NCBI GenBank assembly: GCA_963752755.1 | Contig: CAVVZJ010000014.1 | Span: 186,001-250,000, forward strand | Source: CAVVZJ01 sp963752755 | GTDB taxonomy: Bacteria; Planctomycetota; Planctomycetia; Isosphaerales; Isosphaeraceae | Reading direction: 5' to 3' | Length of the DNA: 64,000 nt | Shown here: positions 34,454 through 43,569 of the stretch, piece after piece | Layout of the letters: each line of letters opens with the position of its first letter | Numbering within the stretch: the first letter of the stretch is position 1 | Notes under the pieces: generated by a model | What the model was told of the DNA's origin: nothing | The model's input: only the letters and a program-made list of their open reading frames with translations | The model's database searches: none | Program-made: the position numbers and the translations under genes

Positions 34454-35352
34454 GAGTCTGTTCCAAAAGGGGCGTCGGCTGTAGTTTGGGGGGATGGAAC
34501 GCAAAGCCTACCCCAGCGACCTGACCGACGCCCAGTGGCGCCTCCTCGCTTCCCTGATCCCCGAGGCCAAGCCCGGCGGCAGGCCCCGCAAGTACGAGAT
34601 GCGCGAGGTCATCAATGGCCTGCTCTACCTCAACCGCGAGGGCTGTTCCTGGCGGGCGTTGCCCCACGACCTGCCCCACTGGAAGACCTGCTACAACTTC
34701 TTCCGCCGGTTCGAGGCCGACGGCACCTGGGACGCCCTGGTCGCCGCGTTGCGGGGGGAGGTGCGGACGAAGCTCGGCGCGCGCGCCGACGCCCAGCGGC
34801 GCCTGCATCGATAGCCAGTCGGCCAAGACGGCGCACGGCGGGGCCGAGGTCGGCGTCGATGGCGGCAAGATGGTGCGGGGCCGCAAGCGACATATCGTCA
34901 CCGACACGCTGGGGTTGCTGCTGATCGTCGTGGTCACCGCGGCGAACCTCGACGACGGGGCGACGGCGCCGCGGCTGCTGGCCGGTCTGCCCGCCGTGAC
35001 GTTCCCCCGGCTGGCCGTGGTGTGGGCGGACCGGAAGTACCGCAACTCCCGGCTCGACGCCTGGCTGTCGGGCCAGGACCGGCTCCGCGTGGAGGTGAGC
35101 TCGAAGCCCGAGGGCGAGCGGGGGTTCAAGCCGCTGAAGGTGCGGTGGGTGGTCGAGCAGACCTTCGGCTGCCTGCTGCGGTGGCGGCGGCTGGTGCGGG
35201 ACTTCGAGCGGCTGCCGGAGACGAGCGCGGCGATGGTCAAGCTCAGCTCGATCCATCGGATGGTCCGCCGTGCCCGGCCGCCGCGATGGCGGAAGAAATT
35301 CCGCTACAAGCGGCCGCCCAAAGCGGCCGCTTGAGTCTTTTGGAACAGTCTC
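34454..35352 (+). mobile_element. IS5-type element, 899 bp, with TGA duplication
   Basis: Terminal repeats GAGTCTGTTCCAAAAG (left) and GAGACTGTTCCAAAAG (right, on the opposite strand), one mismatch. TGA is repeated at 34451-34453 and 35353-35355. It lies between sppA and the hairpin that probably terminated it. Confidence 0.9.
34494..35334 (+). CDS. IS5-family transposase (frame change)
   Basis: From MERKAYPSDLTDAQWRLLAS to FRYKRPPKAAA. The first frame covers GCSWRALPHDLPHWKTCYNF and ends at 34814; the second supplies CIDSQSAKTAHGG (catalytic Asp), GRKRHIVTDTLGLLLIVVVT and VVEQTFGCLLRWRRLVRDFE (catalytic Glu). The frame changes inside a GCGCGCGC run near 34780, either an indel in low-complexity sequence or the natural two-frame organisation of this IS group. 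It is related to, but clearly different from, the element at 27707. Confidence 0.85.
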
Positions 35353-35372
35353 TGAGTCAGTCCCCTCAACGG

Positions 35373-35401
35373 CAAGAGGCCCGGTGGGTCCGGGCCTCTT
35401 G
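35373..35401. terminator. hairpin terminator between sppA/IS5 and the anti-sigma gene
   Basis: CAAGAGGCCCGG and CCGGGCCTCTTG pair perfectly around TGGGT. It lies between convergent genes and could serve both strands. Confidence 0.75.
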
Positions 35402-35435
35402 TCGTGGATCGGATCGAGCCCGAGGGCCGGCCGGC

Positions 35436-36650
35436 CTAGCGCCTGAGGGACTCCTCGGGCCGCTTCTCCAGCCAGACGAGGTAGACCAGCGGTTCGCGGC
35501 CGGGCCGGGAATCGTGGCCGTCGGGGTGGCCGGTCCCGTCGTCGATCGCGGGCACCTCGGCAACTGCGGAACGCGGACCCGGCGAGCCGACTTCGCGACC
35601 GCGCGGCAAGGGACCCGTCGCGGGGAAAGGCGGCATGTCGGCGACCCGGCCGGTCGCGTCGCGGTCGTCCGAACGGATGGCGACCGGATCGGGACGGCCC
35701 TCGTCATGAGCGACGAGTGAGCCGGACGGCTTGCCCTCGATGACTTCGAGCGGCTCCGACTCGGCCAGTTGCGCGACCAGGCCCGGGCGAATCGGCGTGG
35801 CCGCGAGGTCGGCGCCCGGGAACTTCCGCCCGAGGTTCTCGCGGAAGTTGGCCAGCTCAACATCGTCGAGCACGACCGCAAAGACCATCGCCTCGCCGGG
35901 ATGGGCGGGGTCGAGAGCGAGCCCCTGGAGGACGTGGAAGCGGGCGTGACGGGCGTAGGACCGTGGAGTCGAGACGATCGCCTCCTCGACCCGATCGACG
36001 TTCTCGCCGCCGAGGGAATCGACCTCGACGAGGAAGCGCTGGATCTCCATCGTCCCGAGGATCTGGAGGAAACGCTCCTGGTCCACCTGGACCTTCGCTT
36101 CCCGCTGGCGATCGGGCGCGGCCACCGCGGCGACGGTGGAGACTGGTGGTTCGGGAGCCGTCGCCTCGGCGTCAGCAGCCACGTCGGGCGTCGGAGACGC
36201 CTCGGCCACAGCCCCTTCGGCAACCGGGCCGGACTCGGGCGGAGCCAGCTCAGGAGGAGCGGTCGAAGCTCCGAGCCGGTCCGGCTCCAACCGGGCGACC
36301 GTCTCGTGCTGGGTCAGGCCGTGCAGCGACCACGCCACCAGGAGCGCCGCCGCGACGGCGGAGAGAGGAGCCAGGACGAGCAGTCGTCGGCGGACCAGGC
36401 TTCGGGATGCCAGTCGCCTCCGTCGCAGAGCGTCCGCCTCCTCGATCGCCGAGAGCACCGCCGGGGCCAGGTCGCCCGGCACGCGCGGGCGGGAGAGGCC
36501 CCGGACCGCATCACGGACCAGGGTCAGCTCTCGCAGTCTCGCGGCCAGCCGCGGGCTCGACAGCAAGGCCGCCTCAACCCTCAGATGGCGGCTCGGTTCG
36601 AGCTCACCGTCGAGGAAGGCGGTCAGGATGGAATCGTCGTCGAGGTTCAT
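35436..36650 (-). CDS. anti-sigma factor-like single-pass membrane protein
   Basis: About 404 residues from the ATG at 36650. The cytoplasmic N-terminus MNLDDDSILTAFLDGELEPS is the typical anti-sigma start, without the HxxxCxxC zinc motif. One transmembrane helix (LLVLAPLSAVAAALLVAWSL) lies at about residues 92-112. The outside part has a Pro/Ala/Glu-rich spacer and a longer folded domain (RFLQILGTMEIQRFLVEVDS onward). It lies 88 bases downstream of an ECF sigma gene on the same strand, so it probably holds that sigma factor inactive until an envelope signal is received. Stop codon is TAG. Confidence 0.75.
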   Translation of the reverse strand: MNLDDDSILTAFLDGELEPSRHLRVEAALLSSPRLAARLRELTLVRDAVRGLSRPRVPGDLAPAVLSAIEEADALRRRRLASRSLVRRRLLVLAPLSAVAAALLVAWSLHGLTQHETVARLEPDRLGASTAPPELAPPESGPVAEGAVAEASPTPDVAADAEATAPEPPVSTVAAVAAPDRQREAKVQVDQERFLQILGTMEIQRFLVEVDSLGGENVDRVEEAIVSTPRSYARHARFHVLQGLALDPAHPGEAMVFAVVLDDVELANFRENLGRKFPGADLAATPIRPGLVAQLAESEPLEVIEGKPSGSLVAHDEGRPDPVAIRSDDRDATGRVADMPPFPATGPLPRGREVGSPGPRSAVAEVPAIDDGTGHPDGHDSRPGREPLVYLVWLEKRPEESLRR

Positions 36651-36738
36651 GATAGCACGATTGGGGGAAAAGGACGCGGGAGAAGGAAGAAGGGATGACT
36701 GGATCGCTCCGCTCGGGCCGACCACTTCCGGTTCCGGT

Positions 36739-37338
36739 TCAGGGCAGGTCCGACGCCGCGCGGGCGGGCTCCTCGTCGAGGACGATCCGCAGGCGCTCCC
36801 GCAGGATCTCGCGGGCTCGATGCAGCCGGCTCCGGACCGTCCCGACGGGCACTTGGAGGATGTCCGCAATCTCCTCGTAGCGGAGGCCGTCGAGGTCCTT
36901 CATCACCACGACGGCCCGGTGATCGGGGGCGAGCTGGCCGAGGGCCTGCTGGATCAAGGTCTCCCGTTCGGCCCGCTCGACCGGCAGCGTGGGGTCGCTC
37001 TGGGTGGGGTCGCCAGCCTGATCGAGCCGTTCCGGACGCAAGGCCGCCATCACGCGATCCGCCACCCGCCGCCGCCGCCGCTCGCTGAGCGCGAGGTTGA
37101 CTGCGATTCGATAAACCCAGGTATAGAAAGAACTTCCACCCTGAAACCGGTCGAGCTTCTCGAAGGCCCGGAGGAAAGCATCCTGGAGCAGGTCACAGGC
37201 GTCCTCGGCGCGGCCGGTCAGCCGGAGCAGGGTCGGGTAGAGTCGGTCCTGGTAACGCCGCACCAGGATCCCGAACGCCTCGGACTTACCTGCCCGGCAG
37301 GCATCGATGAGAAGCCGGTCGTCAGGACTTTCACTCAT
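36739..37338 (-). CDS. ECF-type RNA polymerase sigma factor
   Basis: A 199-residue sigma-70 family protein with region 2 (EAFGILVRRYQDRLYPTLLR, then DLLQDAFLRAFEKLDRF with the core-binding and -10 recognition residues) and region 4 (QLAPDHRAVVVMKDLDGLRY, then EEIADILQVPVGTVRSRLHR, the -35 recognition helix-turn-helix). No extra C-terminal domain. The following anti-sigma-like gene indicates a membrane-signalled regulon; what it controls is not visible. Confidence 0.92.
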   Translation of the reverse strand: MSESPDDRLLIDACRAGKSEAFGILVRRYQDRLYPTLLRLTGRAEDACDLLQDAFLRAFEKLDRFQGGSSFYTWVYRIAVNLALSERRRRRVADRVMAALRPERLDQAGDPTQSDPTLPVERAERETLIQQALGQLAPDHRAVVVMKDLDGLRYEEIADILQVPVGTVRSRLHRAREILRERLRIVLDEEPARAASDLP

Positions 37339-37566
37339 CGTGGGTTTAGACGCCCCGGGGGGCCGTCCGGTTCCACCATTCCCGCGTCTCGGGACGGTCC
37401 CCTCCTCTCTCTATCCTATCAAGCAACGACTGTGACGCCCCTCGGAATTTTCGCCATCGCGCAAGCTCGCTTGATTCCGCCGTTTCCCTGGCTCTATCAT
37501 GACCAGGACATCCCCGCGCCCTCCTTGATCGGGGACCGAGGAGGTGCCCCGTCGTCCGGAGAAACC

Positions 37567-38763
37567 ATGAGGATCGCGGTTGATTATCAGTCGGAGCAGC
37601 TGGAATTCGAGGTCCCCGCGGATCGTCTGGTCGCGGCCTGGAACGGCCCAGAATCGGTCGCGGCGGAGCGGGTCCGGTCCCTGGTCCGGGACGCCCTGGA
37701 AAAGCTGCGCGGCTATCCTCCGCTCCGGCAGGCCGTCGTACCGGGCGACCGTGTCGTCGTCGCCCTCGACCCGGCAACGCCCGAGCTTCCCACAATCCTC
37801 TCGGCTACCTGCGAGGTTCTCAATGACGCGGGCGTCGCGAACGAGACGATCCACGGTCTGCTGACCGCACCGCCGCCCGATCGCTGGCGGACGGACCTGT
37901 CCTGGACCGTCCATGACCCCGACGATACCGCCGACTTCGCCTATCTCGCCAGCACGGACTCGGGGCGCCGGATCTATCTGAATCGCCTCGCCACAGACGC
38001 TGACTTCGTTCTCGCAATCGGGCCGTTCGGCTTCGACGCCACGCTCGGGGTGAAGGGCCCCTGGAGCGTGATCTTCCCCGGCCTGAGCAACGCCGAGACG
38101 CAGCTTTCCCTGCGATCGCAAGGGCGGGAGCTGGCCGGCGTCGCCCCCGAGGGGCGGGAAACGCTCTCCGAGTCGGCGGGCGTGAGCTGGCTGCTGGGCA
38201 GCCAGTTCCAGATCGGCGTGCTGCCGGGTGCCAGGGGACTGGCGGGAATCGTGGCGGGGATCGAGGAAGCGGTGCAGGAGGAAGGGCTGCGCGCTCTGGC
38301 CTCGAGCTGGACATTCCGCCCGGAGCGTCGGGCCGACTTGGCTGTCGTCGGCGTCGGTCGCCCCGACCGGCCGGCCGGTTTCGGCGAGCTGGCCGACGCC
38401 CTGGCGACCGCGACGCGGCTCGTCCGGCCCGGCGGCAAGATAGCAGTCCTCTCGCGGGTCGGCGGCACGCCCGGCCCGGCCGTGGGCCGCCTGCTCGGCG
38501 TCGAGGAGGCCCGCTCCCGGATCGCAGCCCTCAAGGGCCAGGAGGACCAGCCCGACTATCTGACCGCCCGCAAGCTGGCCCGCGCACTGATCCAGGCCGA
38601 CGTTTATCTGTTCAGCGACCTGGAAGAGGACCTCGTCGAGGATCTCTCCATGATCGCCCTCGGCAAGGCCTCCGAGGCCCGACGGCTGGTCGATGTCGCC
38701 GCCTCCTGCCTCCTCGTCAGCCACGCCGAGATGACCAAAGCCGAGGTCGAGAACGACGATTGA
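37567..38763 (+). CDS. LarA-like (DUF2088) protein
   Basis: About 398 residues from the ATG at 37567 (MRIAVDYQSEQLEFEVPADR). PGDRVVVALDPATPELPTIL and the DADFVLAIGPFGFDATLGVK segment match the N-terminal domain of the nickel-pincer lactate racemase family. I do not see the full set of residues that bind the pincer cofactor, and no larB, larC or larE genes are nearby, so racemase activity is not assured. The next gene, ygfZ, starts 20 bases after its stop, indicating cotranscription. Confidence 0.7.
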   Translation: MRIAVDYQSEQLEFEVPADRLVAAWNGPESVAAERVRSLVRDALEKLRGYPPLRQAVVPGDRVVVALDPATPELPTILSATCEVLNDAGVANETIHGLLTAPPPDRWRTDLSWTVHDPDDTADFAYLASTDSGRRIYLNRLATDADFVLAIGPFGFDATLGVKGPWSVIFPGLSNAETQLSLRSQGRELAGVAPEGRETLSESAGVSWLLGSQFQIGVLPGARGLAGIVAGIEEAVQEEGLRALASSWTFRPERRADLAVVGVGRPDRPAGFGELADALATATRLVRPGGKIAVLSRVGGTPGPAVGRLLGVEEARSRIAALKGQEDQPDYLTARKLARALIQADVYLFSDLEEDLVEDLSMIALGKASEARRLVDVAASCLLVSHAEMTKAEVENDD

Positions 38764-38783
38764 TCGCCCGAGCCGAGATACCC

Positions 38784-39797
38784 ATGACTTCGCCTCTACC
38801 CGCCCCCGCCAGCGACCGTCAACTCCTGGACGCCCTCGATCACGGCGTCGCCTGGATCGACCGCTCCGACCGCGTCCGGCTCGACGTGACCGGGTCTGAC
38901 CGGGCGAAGTTCCTCCACAACCTCACAACCAACGAGATCAAGCGGCTAGCCGTCCGCCGCGGCTGCGAGGCGTTCGTGACGAGCCTCCAGGGCAAGGCGC
39001 TCGGCTTCGTCCTCCTGCACGTCGACCCCGACCGCATCCTGCTCCGCACCGACCCCGGCGCCTTCGATCCCTTGCTCCCCCATTTCCAGAAGTATGGCGC
39101 CCTGGATGACGTCGCCTGGGAAGACCGCTCCGGCCAGACCTTCGAGTACCACCTCGTCGGCCCGAAGGCGGCCGACCTGGTTCGCCAGCTCGGGGGCGAG
39201 GTCCCGCCCGAAGGCGACTACTACCACCTCGCGACGACCCTGGCCGACCGACCTGTCTTGCTCATCCGCGAGTCGCCGCTCGTCGATCCCGGGTTGACGA
39301 TCATCGGCGAGTCCACGGACGCCGAGGCCGTCGCCGACGCAATCCGTCAGGCGGGTTCCGCCTCCGGGCTGGTCGCGATGTCGCCCCCGCAGTACGAGGC
39401 ACTCCGGATCGAGGCGGGCACCCCGGTGTCGGGTCGGGACGTGACCGAGGCCAATCTGCCCCAGGAAGTCGGCCGCGATGCCCGCGCCATCAACTTCGTG
39501 AAAGGGTGCTATCTCGGCCAGGAGACGGTCGCTCGCCTGGACGCCCTCGGCCATGTAAACCGGTTGCTCAAGGGCCTCCGTTTCGAGTCGGACGACCAAC
39601 CGCCGGCCGGCTCGACCCTGCTGGCCGACGGCAAGGAGGTGGGCCGGCTCACCTCGGCCGCCCGCTCCATCCGCGATGGCCGCCCCGTCGGGCTCGCCTA
39701 CGTCCGCATTGCTCAGGCCGAGGCCGGGACGCCGTTGGCCTGCATGCTCGAAGGCCGTGAGGTCGTCGCTCGCGTCGCCGACCTGCCGATCCGCTGA
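38784..39797 (+). CDS. ygfZ: folate-binding protein YgfZ/GcvT-like
   Basis: A 337-residue protein of the aminomethyltransferase fold that uses tetrahydrofolate and helps assemble or repair iron-sulfur clusters. The diagnostic motif KGCYLGQE is at about residue 240, and the N-terminal RVRLDVTGSDRAKFLHNLTT block is the folate-side start. No glycine-cleavage partners are near, supporting YgfZ rather than GcvT. The ATG at 38784 is preceded by the end of the LarA-like gene by 20 bases. Confidence 0.88.
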   Translation: MTSPLPAPASDRQLLDALDHGVAWIDRSDRVRLDVTGSDRAKFLHNLTTNEIKRLAVRRGCEAFVTSLQGKALGFVLLHVDPDRILLRTDPGAFDPLLPHFQKYGALDDVAWEDRSGQTFEYHLVGPKAADLVRQLGGEVPPEGDYYHLATTLADRPVLLIRESPLVDPGLTIIGESTDAEAVADAIRQAGSASGLVAMSPPQYEALRIEAGTPVSGRDVTEANLPQEVGRDARAINFVKGCYLGQETVARLDALGHVNRLLKGLRFESDDQPPAGSTLLADGKEVGRLTSAARSIRDGRPVGLAYVRIAQAEAGTPLACMLEGREVVARVADLPIR

Positions 39798-39819
39798 AGG
39801 CGGCTGGCTGGCCGGCCCG

Positions 39820-40965
39820 TCACGCCTCGTCGCCGACCTCCTCCCAGACCACGACCCGCCGCTCATCGACCGCCTTGCGGACGAGCAGGCCGACGAGCAA
39901 GGCGTCGCGGGCCTCGGCCAGCGTGACGGGTGGCGCGGTCGGCCGCTCGGAGCGGACGGCGTCCACGAAGTTTTCCAGGGCCAGGCGGGTCTCGGGCTGG
40001 TTCCCCGGGTGGAGTACCTCGCGGGGCCGCGACCGGTCGCGGTAGGTAATCACGCCCGAGCCGAGATCAAGGCCGCCAGCGGTGCCGACGACGCGCTGGC
40101 TGATCCCGGTGAACGCGTCGTCGGCCGGGTCGATCCAGCTATGAACGAACGAGGCCCGGAAGCCGTCGGCCCATTCGAGCTGAACTGAGTACCAGTCGGT
40201 CACGTCGCGATCCGGCTGGACCGCCGCGAAGACGCCCGTGCGACCTCCGCCGAAAGCCCGGATCGGGGGCACCCCTTTGATCCAGAGCAGGAGATCCCAG
40301 ATGTGAACCGCCTGCTCGACCATCCAGTCGCCCGACCGCTCCCGACGGCCGAGCCAGCCGCCGTGCCCGCTCACCGGGCCGTTGCTGCTCGACCAGGAGG
40401 CCCGACACTCCAACGGCAGGCCGATCTCGCCCCGACGGATGCGCTCCACGCCCTCCCGGAACCTCGGGTTGGACCGCCTTTGAAAGCCGACATGGAAGGC
40501 CAGGTCCGGACATTCGCCCGCCAGTTCAATCAGGCGGTCGCACTCCGACCGGCTCAAGGCCAGAGGTTTTTCCGCATACAGGTGCTTGCCCGACCGGAGC
40601 GCGGCCTCGTAGGCCGCGGCGTGCAGGTCGCACGGCAAGGCGACGAGCACGGCATCCACGTCGGCCCGATCGAGGATCGCCTCGTGATACTCGAACGCCT
40701 CCGGACGCTGGCCGCTGGCCTTCTCGGTGATGCCCTGGCCGCGAAGTCGATGCCGGGGTTCGAGATCGGCGAGGGCGACAACCCGCACGTCCGGCAACTC
40801 CAGCGCGGCGCGGAGGAGATTCGTCCCCCGGTTGCCGAGCCCGACCAGGCCCAGCCGGACCGGTCTCCCGGTCGCGGCCTCGCCCACCTGGCCCTGCGCG
40901 AGGGCCAGGCCAGCGGCGGCGGAACAGCCGAGGAAGCGTCGGCGGTTCAACTGGATGGGGGGCAT
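39820..40965 (-). CDS. Gfo/Idh/MocA oxidoreductase with Tat signal
   Basis: A 381-residue NAD(P)-dependent oxidoreductase. The N-terminus NRRRFLGCSAAAGLALA is a twin-arginine signal. The Rossmann motif is RLGLVGLGNRGTNLL, and the family motif AEKPLA is in GKHLYAEKPLALS. The C-terminal domain includes GDWMVEQAVHIWDLLLW with the expected His. Such exported oxidoreductases are numerous in planctomycetes and act on sugars or inositols. It is divergent from pyrG across a 200-base promoter interval. Confidence 0.85.
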   Translation of the reverse strand: MPPIQLNRRRFLGCSAAAGLALAQGQVGEAATGRPVRLGLVGLGNRGTNLLRAALELPDVRVVALADLEPRHRLRGQGITEKASGQRPEAFEYHEAILDRADVDAVLVALPCDLHAAAYEAALRSGKHLYAEKPLALSRSECDRLIELAGECPDLAFHVGFQRRSNPRFREGVERIRRGEIGLPLECRASWSSSNGPVSGHGGWLGRRERSGDWMVEQAVHIWDLLLWIKGVPPIRAFGGGRTGVFAAVQPDRDVTDWYSVQLEWADGFRASFVHSWIDPADDAFTGISQRVVGTAGGLDLGSGVITYRDRSRPREVLHPGNQPETRLALENFVDAVRSERPTAPPVTLAEARDALLVGLLVRKAVDERRVVVWEEVGDEA

Positions 40966-41170
40966 CGGGACACCTCACGAACGGGAATCGGCGAAGGACC
41001 CTGGCTCAAACCAAGGGGCCTCCTGGGTCATTGTCCTCTCTATTTTAACGCATCGGCTACCCAACGTACCAGGGGTCTGGACGTCCGTGATATACTTCCG
41101 AGTTGTGGTCGGAACCCGCCTGCAATCCTCGTTCGGTCGGCTCAATGCTCGGTTCTGCTGGGGAGGCCCG
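40966..41170. promoter_or_regulatory. divergent promoter interval between oxidoreductase gene and pyrG
   Basis: About 205 bases between divergent starts. A TATTTTAACG stretch at about 41040-41049 and a TATACTTCC stretch near 41090 are AT-rich for this genome and plausible -10 regions, but no certain boxes can be assigned. Confidence 0.35.
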
Positions 41171-42815
41171 ATGGCCAAGCATATCTTCGTGACGGGAGGC
41201 GTCGTCAGCTCTTTGGGCAAGGGCTTGACCTGCGCCTCGATCGGCATGCTGCTGGAGCATTGCGGCCTGCGAGTCCGGCTCCAGAAGTTCGACCCGTACA
41301 TCAACGTCGATCCGGGGACGATGAGCCCGTATCAGCATGGCGAGGTGTACGTCCTCGACGACGGCTCCGAGACCGACCTCGACCTGGGCCACTACGAGCG
41401 GTTCACCAACGCCCCCCTCTCCAAGCAGTGCAACTACACGACCGGCAAGATTTATCTGTCCGTGATCCAGAAGGAGCGGGCCGGTTCGTACTACGAGGGG
41501 AAGACCGTTCAGGTCATCCCCCACATCACCGACGAGATCAAGGCGGCTGTCCGGGGGCTGGCCGACGACGACGTCGATGTCGTCATCACCGAGATCGGCG
41601 GCACGGTCGGCGATATTGAAGGCTTGCCGTTTCTGGAGTCGATCCGGCAGTTCGCCCTGGATGTCGGCCGGGAGAACTGCCTGTACATTCATCTGACGCC
41701 CGTCTTCTACCTGAAGGCGGCCGGCGAGATGAAGACCAAGCCGACGCAGCATTCCGTCGGCGCCCTCCGTCAGATCGGCATCCAGCCCGACGTTTTGATC
41801 TGCCGGACCGAGCACCCGCTCGCGCCCGATGAGAAGGACAAGATCGCCCTCTTCTGCAACATCGAACGCTCGGCCGTCATCGAGGAGCGCGACAAGGAAT
41901 ACAGCATCTACGAGGTTCCCCTCAGCCTGCTCCAGAACGGCCTGGTGGACATCATCGTCAAGCGCCTGCACCTCAAGCCGGGCCGCCTGGAGATCGACGA
42001 CTGGCGCGACCTGCTCGACCGCGTCCGCCACCCGGCCCGCGAGGTCACGATCGCGGTGGCCGGCAAGTACATGAAGCACAAGGACGCGTACAAGTCCGTC
42101 TATGAAGCGCTCGACCACGCCGGGATCGCGCCACAACGCCCGGGTGATCCTCAAGCGGATCGAGTCGGAGGAGATCGAGCGCGACGGCGCCGGGGCGACG
42201 TTGGCGGGCGTGGACGGCCTGCTGATCCCCGGCGGCTTCGGGATGCGCGGGATCGAGGGCAAGATCGAGGCGATCCGCTACGCCCGCGAGAGCGGCTTGC
42301 CGTTCTTCGGCATCTGCCTCGGGATGCAGTGCGCCACGATCGAGTTCGCCCGCCACGTCCTCGGCCTGGACGATGCGAATAGCACCGAGTTCGACCGCTC
42401 GACGCAGAACCCCGTGATCGCCCTGATGGAAGAACAGCTCCAGGTTCGCGAGCGCGGCGGCACGATGCGGCTCGGCGCCTGGCCGTGCGTGCTCTCCCCC
42501 GAAAGCCACGCCCGCGACGCCTACGCTCAGGAACAGATCAGCGAGCGCCACCGCCACCGCTACGAGTTCAACAACGCCTACCGCCGCGCCTTCGAAGAAA
42601 ACGGCCTGGCCGTCACCGGCACGACCCCCGGCGGCGAGTTGGTCGAGATCGTCGAATTGACCGAGCACCCCTGGTTCCTCGCCGTGCAGTTCCACCCCGA
42701 ATTCAAGTCGAAGCCGACCGCCGCCCACCCCCTCTTCCGCGACTTCATCGGCGCCGCCCTCAAGCACCGCGAGAATTCCCGGGCCGACGCCGAGGTCCGC
42801 GCGGTCGGTTCCTGA
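41171..42815 (+). CDS. pyrG: CTP synthase (frameshift near 42130)
   Basis: Makes CTP from UTP, ATP and glutamine. From the ATG at 41171: MAKHIFVTGGVVSSLGKGLT, KFDPYINVDPGTMSPYQHGE and TEIGGTVGDIEGLPFLESIR form the synthetase domain. The C-terminal glutaminase domain has GGFGMRGIEGK, the nucleophile Cys in GICLGMQC, and HPEFKSKP. The frame changes at HAGIA/HNARVIL: one extra C at about 42131 (GCGCCAC where GCGCAC is expected). Because pyrG is normally essential, this indel is most likely an error in the sequence. Confidence 0.95.
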
Positions 42816-42847
42816 GCCGCGTTCCCGATGCCGGAGGACCGCACCCG

Positions 42848-43519
42848 ATGGCGACCGCCCAGGCAACCAAGACAACCGCCGAATCCCGCTTCGTCATCCA
42901 GGACGTGACGTGGGAATCGTATCTCGCCCTCCTCGACTGGATGGACGGTCGGAACGTCCGGATCACCTTCGACGGGGAGAGGCTGGAACTCATGTCGCCC
43001 TCGTACGAGCACGGACGCGGCGATTCCCTGATCGGCTATCTGATCCGCCGCCTGAGCGAGGAACTGGAGATCGACATCTGCTCCAGCAGCCCCGTGACCT
43101 TCAAGTCCGAGCTGGTCCAGAAGGGTCTGGAGCCGGACACCTGCTTCTGGTTCCAGAACGAGCCCCTCGTCCGCGGCAAGCGGGAGCTGGACCTGACCGT
43201 CGATCCGCCGCCCGATCTGGTGGTCGAGGTCGAAGTGAGGTCCAGCATCCTCAACCGCCTGGAGATCTACGCTGCGCTCCGGGTGCCGGAACTCTGGAGG
43301 TGGCGGAACGATCGAATGGAAGTCCTGCTCCTCGGCCCCGACCAGCAGTATCACCCGGCCGCTACCAGTCGTTGCCTCCCGATGGTCCCGATCGAGGAAT
43401 TCAGCCGCTGGGTCGGCCGCGGCCTGGAGATGAGCGAACGCCAGTTCATCCGCGAATTCGTCGCCTGGGTCCGCGAGACCATCCTGCCGAACTTGCCTCC
43501 CGGCGAGGTCGCGGATTGA
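42848..43519 (+). CDS. Uma2-family putative nuclease
   Basis: A 223-residue protein of the Uma2/DUF820 family with a PD-(D/E)xK nuclease fold. SYLALLDWMDGRNVRITFDG, ELMSPSYEHGR, then the core EPDTCFWFQNEP, LDLTVDPPPDLVVEVEV carries the Asp/Glu residues of the nuclease site. Such genes occur in large numbers in planctomycetes and cyanobacteria; their role is not known. It begins 32 bases after pyrG and may be cotranscribed with it. Confidence 0.85.
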   Translation: MATAQATKTTAESRFVIQDVTWESYLALLDWMDGRNVRITFDGERLELMSPSYEHGRGDSLIGYLIRRLSEELEIDICSSSPVTFKSELVQKGLEPDTCFWFQNEPLVRGKRELDLTVDPPPDLVVEVEVRSSILNRLEIYAALRVPELWRWRNDRMEVLLLGPDQQYHPAATSRCLPMVPIEEFSRWVGRGLEMSERQFIREFVAWVRETILPNLPPGEVAD

Positions 43520-43569
43520 GACGAAACCGCTCTAATCCGCGCCGCCCTTCAAGGCCAACCGAGCCCCCA

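Noticed and set aside
37567..39797. LarA-like protein as a functional lactate racemase operon
   Set aside because: No larB, larC or larE gene for cofactor synthesis is nearby and the cofactor-binding residues are not clear, so only the family is annotated.
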